From Trichuris trichiura (taxonomy: Eukaryota > Nematoda > Enoplea > Trichinellida > Trichuridae): a stretch of DNA of 64,000 nucleotides. Positions 58,202-64,000 of the stretch are shown here, one piece after another. Position 1 is the first letter of the stretch; every line of letters starts with the position of its first letter. Made by a program: the position numbers and the translations under genes. The notes under the pieces are model-generated. The model ran no database searches. It saw nothing but the letters and a program-made list of their open reading frames with translations, and was not told the origin of the DNA. The stretch spans positions 186,001 to 250,000 of the forward strand of contig JBAJFE010000042.1 in NCBI GenBank assembly GCA_037903355.1, written 5' to 3'.

Positions 58202-59141
58202 GAACGCCCATTTGCAGATATTTCAAATCCAAAAATGCTTGTTCATATTAAACGCAGATACACTGAACGCCTAAGGCAGTATTGTTGTAGGCATCGGCAT
58301 AAACATATAAGCAGGTAGCCTGTGCGTCAGTATTACATCCTCCAACGATGCAGTGTTGGTTTCTCTATAGTAAATGCCACCGCTGTCTTTCCAATAGACG
58401 AATGCAATATACAGGTCATCGCCATTCGCTGCTGGAGAATGGGCTACAATGCATTCCGGGTATCGTATTAGTGGCCTCAATATTCGGAGTTAAGAGCGGG
58501 TCAAATATTCCTAGCGCCAAATAAGTCATGCTTTGAAGTGCAAGCTGGTCTCCAGGTAACCAGATGGAATCATGTGCTATCATGCTCAACTTATTTATGG
58601 TACTGACGCAATGTACCCGTTAATCACAGCATTTAGATTAACTTTTTCTTGCTCTGCAATATTGTATCTACATTATGGCAAACCTTATTTATATATAGAT
58701 AATTCTCGATATTTCCCTCAGATAAACGCAGTTTTCCTAACTGAAAAGTGTGGGCGTATGACAAAGTCTTCCCGTGTTTTTATCCAGCGAGAGCAACACA
58801 GGCCACGCGGTAACCTTATGCGCTTTCTTCAGTAATAAGGCAGACGAGGCGACGTACAAAATTGTAAGCTTTGAAAACGAAGCATGAGTGGTTCCGAAAG
58901 TTTCTAGGCTTTCGTTTATGATTATGTATAAATAAACTATTTGTATTGCATCCGTAATAAATAAATATATGAAACTTCAAAACGCCTTCATAAAGTCTTT
59001 CATATTCGATGTGCAAAACGTAATATTAAAACTGAAGTTTCTTACCGTCTATCTCAGACTTCACGCCTGTGCGCACATTTGATCCAGAAGGAGTGACAAG
59101 AGATGTGAAAAACAAAAAGATTCAGGGAACTGCACATGCTT
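58202..59141. other. convergent intergenic region, no supported gene
   Basis: Lies between the 3' ends of the SLC46-like gene (plus) and RAD50 (minus). Contains short uninformative frames on both strands. AATAAA-type signals occur (for example near 58930 and 58957). Confidence 0.4.
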
Positions 59142-62100
59142 CTATTTGCTGTACAAGTATCCCACCTGCTTTTCAGTTAACTGTGTGCACCCGTTTTTAT
59201 CCTTACTAACGTTATAAAAGACGTCCAAAGGCCAATGTTGGAGCATATTCTCCACAAAGTTATTGTCATGTGTGATTAAAATCAACTGGAAGTGCTTTTC
59301 CACCGATCGAACTGTCAGTAAGTCTGCCAAAGCACATGCTAAACTTTCAGAATTCGTTGCGTCAAGGTTCGTGGTGGGCTCATCCAAGGTGAAAAAACCA
59401 CAGTTTGACGAGAAGACTTCGCCCAGAGCGATACGAATTATAATCGACGCCAAAACCTTTTGCCCAGCGCTGCAACGGCCTCTCATGTCTAGCTCAACAC
59501 CGTCGCAGAACATGACAACTCTGGAAAAAGAAATGTCAACAACCATACACATGCACACACATAGACAAACCAATTACACGACTTTCTCATTCAAGTCACT
59601 TGGATAGAACCAGATTACATCTATGACTATGAATGGAGTGGTTTATATATATATATATATATAAACCCGTTATCTAGCACACAGATCGCTGCTCTTTATG
59701 CGCTCTATTCAATTAGAATCTAACCCACCAACATAAGCCATTGGTTCCTTTCTTTCTTTTTCTCTTCTTACTTCTCAATCCCTGTATTCTATTATCCTTG
59801 CGAGACCCTACTCTTGAGGTTTACTCCTAACTCAGTTGTTCTCTCTTTCCTTATTTATCTTATTTTATTAGCTTTACCATTACTTGATACATTACGTATT
59901 TTGCGTTCACCTTTACATGTACCACAAACGGTTTGAACTAAAAAGCTTCTTTGAACTATTACCACACCGAGAACCTTGACACATCAGAGACGATTACTGT
60001 AGGTGTGCTCATGACGGGAGTAAGAATGTCTTAAAAGCTCCAAGAATTTTTTCCGCATTAAATGGGTGCTCCATTAAAAAAATCTAGAATGTGAAAATTT
60101 TACACCCGATATTTCAGCAAATAACTTGCGATATGTCAAAACCTGGAAATAAAACAAGGGCCCATGCTCTGGACAAGTACAGTAAAGGGTACTGTGCCTG
60201 CATCCTGCTGATTTTTCCCTTCATTAACAGTATATGAACAACTCTTTTCTTGTACTTGTACCCTTCTTAACAGGTAACTGGAATAGTGCCTAATCACAAA
60301 AGTAATACTTAAAGCTTACGGCTGAAAATGCCGATGTTGGTGGTTTTTACTGGAATATACAATTGTTGTTTAACGCACTTGTCTAAGGCGTTTAGTATTA
60401 ATAGAACTAAGGTGAAGAAAAAGCTTAAAGCTTCCTAGGAGAGGAAAATATGATAATGAAAGTATACTAATCGGTTAAAAGCGTCCTATCTTCAACAACC
60501 ACTATATGGGCTGATTAATTGCAAGTTTAGGCATTGAGTAAACCATTCCTCAACTACTTGCTTATCGTGAACGAGGCTAAAACTTTTTATCATATTAATA
60601 AGTCGCTATCCAAGCTGAAAGCTTGCTAGGAATGCTAATGTGCATAACGCAGGTGCAAACAAACAGCCGATTAAGGCTAACGCGGCGTATGTCGTACCTG
60701 TAATTGTAGGATCGCCTCTTTTCCATGCTTACTTTAGCTTCTTCAGATTTGATCTCCACATAGTCGATGTCATTGCCTTTGTAGACAGTTTCCCATAAAT
60801 CTCTAATAATACCGTTGATCTGTTGCATCTTGGATTGGTGGAACACTATAATTGCATTTTCCAACGCTTGCGCGTATTTCAGCAAGTCCTCGCAGATAAT
60901 GTTCGCTACGTGGATGTCAATGAGCTTATTCTGATATACTTTGTTGGCATCTTTACAACCTTCTGATTCTAGATCCTTCATTATTGATTCTTTTCTTGCT
61001 TCGAGAACTCCCAACCTCGCGGTTGATTCATTGTATTTTTTTAGATGCAAACAGTACTGCTCATTCAAATCGTCAATGTCGAACTCTTCCCTATTGAATG
61101 TGAGATCGGCAAGTTCGTGTTGTAGTAGAGAAAGCTTTTCCTGCATTTCAAGGCATATTTGTTTCTCCTTTCTTAACTTCACGTTGTCAGCCAGTTCACG
61201 TTTACGGACGTCTGCTTGTGACAAACCATTTCGTACTTCGTAAAGGCGGCTATTCTCGGTTGACCTACGTTTCTGCAAATCAGTTATACTGCCCTGCACC
61301 TTCATCAGCTCTTCTTGAACAGCATCTATGCGATGCTGACGTTCAAGTATACACTGCTGTTTTACATAGTTTTGCAAGTTTTCCAGCTCTTGCAACCCTT
61401 TGCTATGGTTTTCAATTAACAATTCTTCTAAGCGAGAACTAGTTGTCCATTTATCTTCCAATTCGTTAAGCTGGAACAATAGTTCTTCGTTTTTCCTTTG
61501 CCAGCAAGCTAAGTCGCGGTTAGCCTCTTCCTCTTCCTTGCACAATCGTTCTATATCAATCAGAATTTCCTTATGCTGTCGGCTCAAACTAGCAACCTGT
61601 TCTTGATTCCTAAAAATCCTAGCTTTCTCTTCCGTTAGTTGGTGACTTTTGTCGCGCAGCGCTTGTAGACGATCACGTTCAGCGTTCAACAGAGACAGGG
61701 AATGTTCCATATTAGTACCTATCGTACACAGAAGTCCGCGTTTGTCTTCCAACAAACGTTGCAACTCGCTTGATGGTAGAGTCGCATCAAATGAGCGCAA
61801 CTTATTCCGGGCAGTTGTAACATTTTCCTCAAGCTTTGTGATTCCTTCATGTAGCATGCTTATCATTGCGGCATCACCTCGCAGAGTTTCAACCACCTCT
61901 ACGTCATTACTAAGCAAATTGAAATTTTCTCTGGCCTTAACGAAAAGTGCATTATTAAAAGCCCAAAAAATTGCCAAAAGAATTGCAGACTTTGTCCAAT
62001 GACGTCCTGAGGGCATTCACTCTCTCACATAGAAGAGTGCGCAGTTTGTTAAGCTCTGGTAGAGTGCTGTTTTCTAAGCGATCTTTCGTATCCAGAGTAC

Positions 62101-62210
62101 CTCGTTGGTCAAGTAGTTCATCTCTACGTTTCATCAGAGCATTTATGTCAGTATCCAAAGATTGCTGGCGATTGGGAATAGCCGACATATCTTCGCTGAC
62201 CTAAAAGCAC
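59142..62210 (-). CDS. RAD50: RAD50, C-terminal half (double-strand-break repair ATPase)
   Basis: ATPase/scaffold of the MRE11-RAD50-NBS1 complex. Only the part after the zinc hook is present. The exon at about 62030-62210 begins VSEDMSAIPNRQQ and leads into a coil. The exon from about 61950 down to 60702 is a long antiparallel coil (for example LSLLNAERDRLQALRDKSHQ) and ends with MQQINGIIRDLWETVYKGND and KRRSYNYR. After a 1.1-kb intron, the last exon (59142 to about 59524) reads VVMFCDGVELDMRG, then RCSAGQKVLASIIIRIAL (ABC signature), FTLDEPTTNLDATNSESL (Walker B and D-loop), ILITHDNNFVENML (H-loop) and ends VGYLYSK. The N-terminal Walker A lobe and the CxxC hook are not in the 1.8 kb to the right, so they are presumed to lie past the window edge. 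Roughly 690 of about 1,300 residues are visible. Confidence 0.9.
59643..59664. repeat. (TA)n microsatellite in a RAD50 intron
   Basis: An alternating TA run of about 22 nt, flanked by TTTA and TAAA so that the whole tract is self-complementary. It sits in the last RAD50 intron. Confidence 0.8.
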
Positions 62211-64000
62211 GCACAGACTTCATTGAACCTGAACTTTTTGCAAAGTTATGCAATTAAATTTAAGTAGTGCAGTAACAAGCAAGCTATTAGTAATAAGACT
62301 GAAATTTACATAAAGAACAACCTTACAAGGCCAGCAACGTGAGACAAATGAAAGTCTTGACGATGCACTCAAAGTTTTTAGCAAATCATTAGAAGATCAC
62401 ATCATACTCCGCCTGCGCGGACGAAAGAAAGACGTTAACGCCTTAAACAACGTTGTTTCAAGCAGCTTCAAAATTTTTGAAAGCACTTTTCAGTCTTTTC
62501 AGGAGAAAGTTTCTTTCAACGCGTATATCACAACACGCTTCTGTAGTTGCTTCCAAAAGAAATTGACCAGAATAACACACAAACAAACAGTCAGAAAACG
62601 AACCGATCGCTCAGAACTACCATACCTCGATTGACAGGTTGATAGATCCTATCAATCTTCCTTCGTTAAAGACGGGAGCTGATGGTATTGAAAGCTTTGA
62701 GTCTATCTTATTGTACATTTTTGCTCCATTTAAGCGTCGGTACTGTGATACCTTTCATGAGAGCACACTCACCTGTTGCCAGGAACCGCGTTTTCAGATT
62801 CCACCTGCTCTTTCTCAAAGAACGAACGCGAAAGGTCGCGAGATTTCGAAAAAAGGACGCAACAAATGTCAGAAGCTTAGAAATATGTTCCAAAAGTTTC
62901 ATTCAAAGTTGGTAACTATCATTCTTGTATTTCAACACACTTGCCCACTAGTTGAGCTTCACTGCTTCGACTTCAGACGCTGTTCAAAACATACGGTCAG
63001 AGTTAAGGGATGGCAGAGTTTTGCTTTTGCTTATAGCGTTTTCCAGTTGCAAAATCTAACCGCTATATTGAAACAATCAACGCGTAGTTTACGGGAACTT
63101 TTTTGAGCCGTCATCAGCGTGTAGTGAGAAGCGTCAAATAGACGATGTTCACTACCAATCGTTGGCAATAGGAAAGACGGTTTTAAAAACAGGAAAAAAC
63201 TCTATCAACACGCTAGAAAACAACCGACATTCAAAAGTGATGCGGTTAGAAGACACAAACAGTATCCAGGAAACATGGACAGCCCATTCCATACCCAGTT
63301 TTACTTGCAGGTTTTTAGCAAAAGCTTCTTAAGCAACCGTTACTCATATACAGAAAAACCAATGTGAACATTGTGGGCCCTATCTAGGTCGTGCGTATGG
63401 ACTTATTTAGTAGTGCTATTGTCCCCTTAATTGCCGTGGGACAAAGGAGAGCGTTCTTGTACTGGTTCAAATTAAAACTTAGCTCATTGAAAGATTTGTT
63501 ATTGTTTCAGCACCAAGTTCATCTTGCGCCAATGATAAACGCCAGGATGCTCAATTCTTTTGCATAGGTCAGCTCGCGTGCTGCTCCACATACACAAAGG
63601 TATTTTTACTATTTTTCCATGTGAAGTTCTGAAGGAGAATCATCATTGTTATTTGTCACTATGCACCCAAGCAAGGACTACTGGGACAGCAAGTTTTTAA
63701 CTTGGAACGTAAGTCCCAACCTAATATCCTGCCTTGCCTTGCTAACCCATTGATATAAACAAGTTTATTTTAATTTCAAATAAGTTTACAATGATCAAGT
63801 ACCGATAATCAGGTATTCATTATTGCCTACAACTAAAAACCATCTATTGAGGAGGTCTACAACACTGTCCTAATAGAAGCAGACTGTCTTCGACTGCAAA
63901 AGAACTGACAGCATGCTTTTCCTCACATCTGACCACTGTATTTAAACTTTCCCCAGAAAGATGGCTTTCCTGAGAGCGAAAGAGGTAATCAACTGACGGA
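62211..64000. other. presumed RAD50 intron or upstream region, no exon seen
   Basis: Neither the RAD50 zinc hook nor its Walker A motif appears in any frame. Plus-strand frames at 62639-63106 have no recognisable domain. If RAD50 is intact, this is part of a long intron, in contrast to the very short introns elsewhere in the window. Confidence 0.5.

Noticed and set aside
1..64000. Prokaryotic-style operon, CRISPR array or phage
   Set aside because: Genes are split by spliceosomal introns and encode animal proteins; no regularly spaced direct repeats were seen.

Overview
The window reads as nuclear DNA of a small-genome invertebrate animal. Genes are split by many very short GT-AG introns (44-60 nt where both ends can be placed), lie close together on both strands, and encode animal-specific proteins (RYK, BABAM2, TBC1D25, ACTMAP, MTCL/SOGA). 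My best inference is a nematode of the Trichuris/Trichinella side (Dorylaimia). Nothing in the sequence names the species, so this is an inference from gene style and not a determination.

Layout: 1-5.7 kb has no intact gene. It holds a decayed hAT/ZBED-type transposase (minus, about 2.4-4.3 kb) and a 122-nt hairpin. 5.8-16.2 kb (+) is a long coiled-coil gene of the MTCL/SOGA family. Its first intron carries a 2.5-kb, almost perfect palindrome made of two inverted copies of a pogo/Tigger end, flanked by TA. 16.5-17.9 kb (-) has exons of an unidentified coiled-coil protein. 18.2 kb holds a Ty3/gypsy scrap. 19.4-20.8 kb (-) is an ANKLE1/LEM-3-type nuclease, and 21.5-23.0 kb (-) is BABAM2 (BRE/BRCC45). 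23.5-24.1 kb is a Tigger N-terminal relic. 24.4-25.2 kb (+) is the actin maturation protease ACTMAP. 25.3-28.1 kb (-) is a PPP1R21 homologue. 29.3-29.8 kb (-) is dUTPase.

31.0-37.5 kb (-) is TBC1D25, with a single-exon LIM-domain gene (+, 35.9-36.7 kb) nested in one intron and a BovB/RTE-like scrap in the same intron. 39.4-41.3 kb (-) is TAF6, only about 150 bp downstream of SPCS2 (41.5-42.3 kb, -). 43.5-45.1 kb (+) is a malonyl-CoA synthetase (ACSF3). 46.3-48.6 kb (+) is a complete RYK/LIN-18 Wnt receptor. 49.1-49.65 kb is a Penelope-like scrap. 51.9-53.2 kb (-) is a PDZ protein, and 53.8-54.5 kb is a LINE reverse-transcriptase scrap. 56.6-58.2 kb (+) is an SLC46-like transporter. 59.1-62.2 kb (-) is the C-terminal half of RAD50; its N-terminal half is not seen in the remaining 1.8 kb and probably lies beyond the window.

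The genes are mostly housekeeping functions: DNA repair (RAD50, BABAM2, ANKLE1, dUTPase), membrane traffic (TBC1D25, PPP1R21, SPCS2), transcription (TAF6), metabolism (ACSF3, SLC46), cytoskeleton (MTCL/SOGA, ACTMAP) and Wnt signalling (RYK). They do not form a single pathway. Exon boundaries given to the base were read by eye from splice consensus and reading frame. No prokaryotic-type operon, CRISPR array, rRNA or convincing tRNA was seen.
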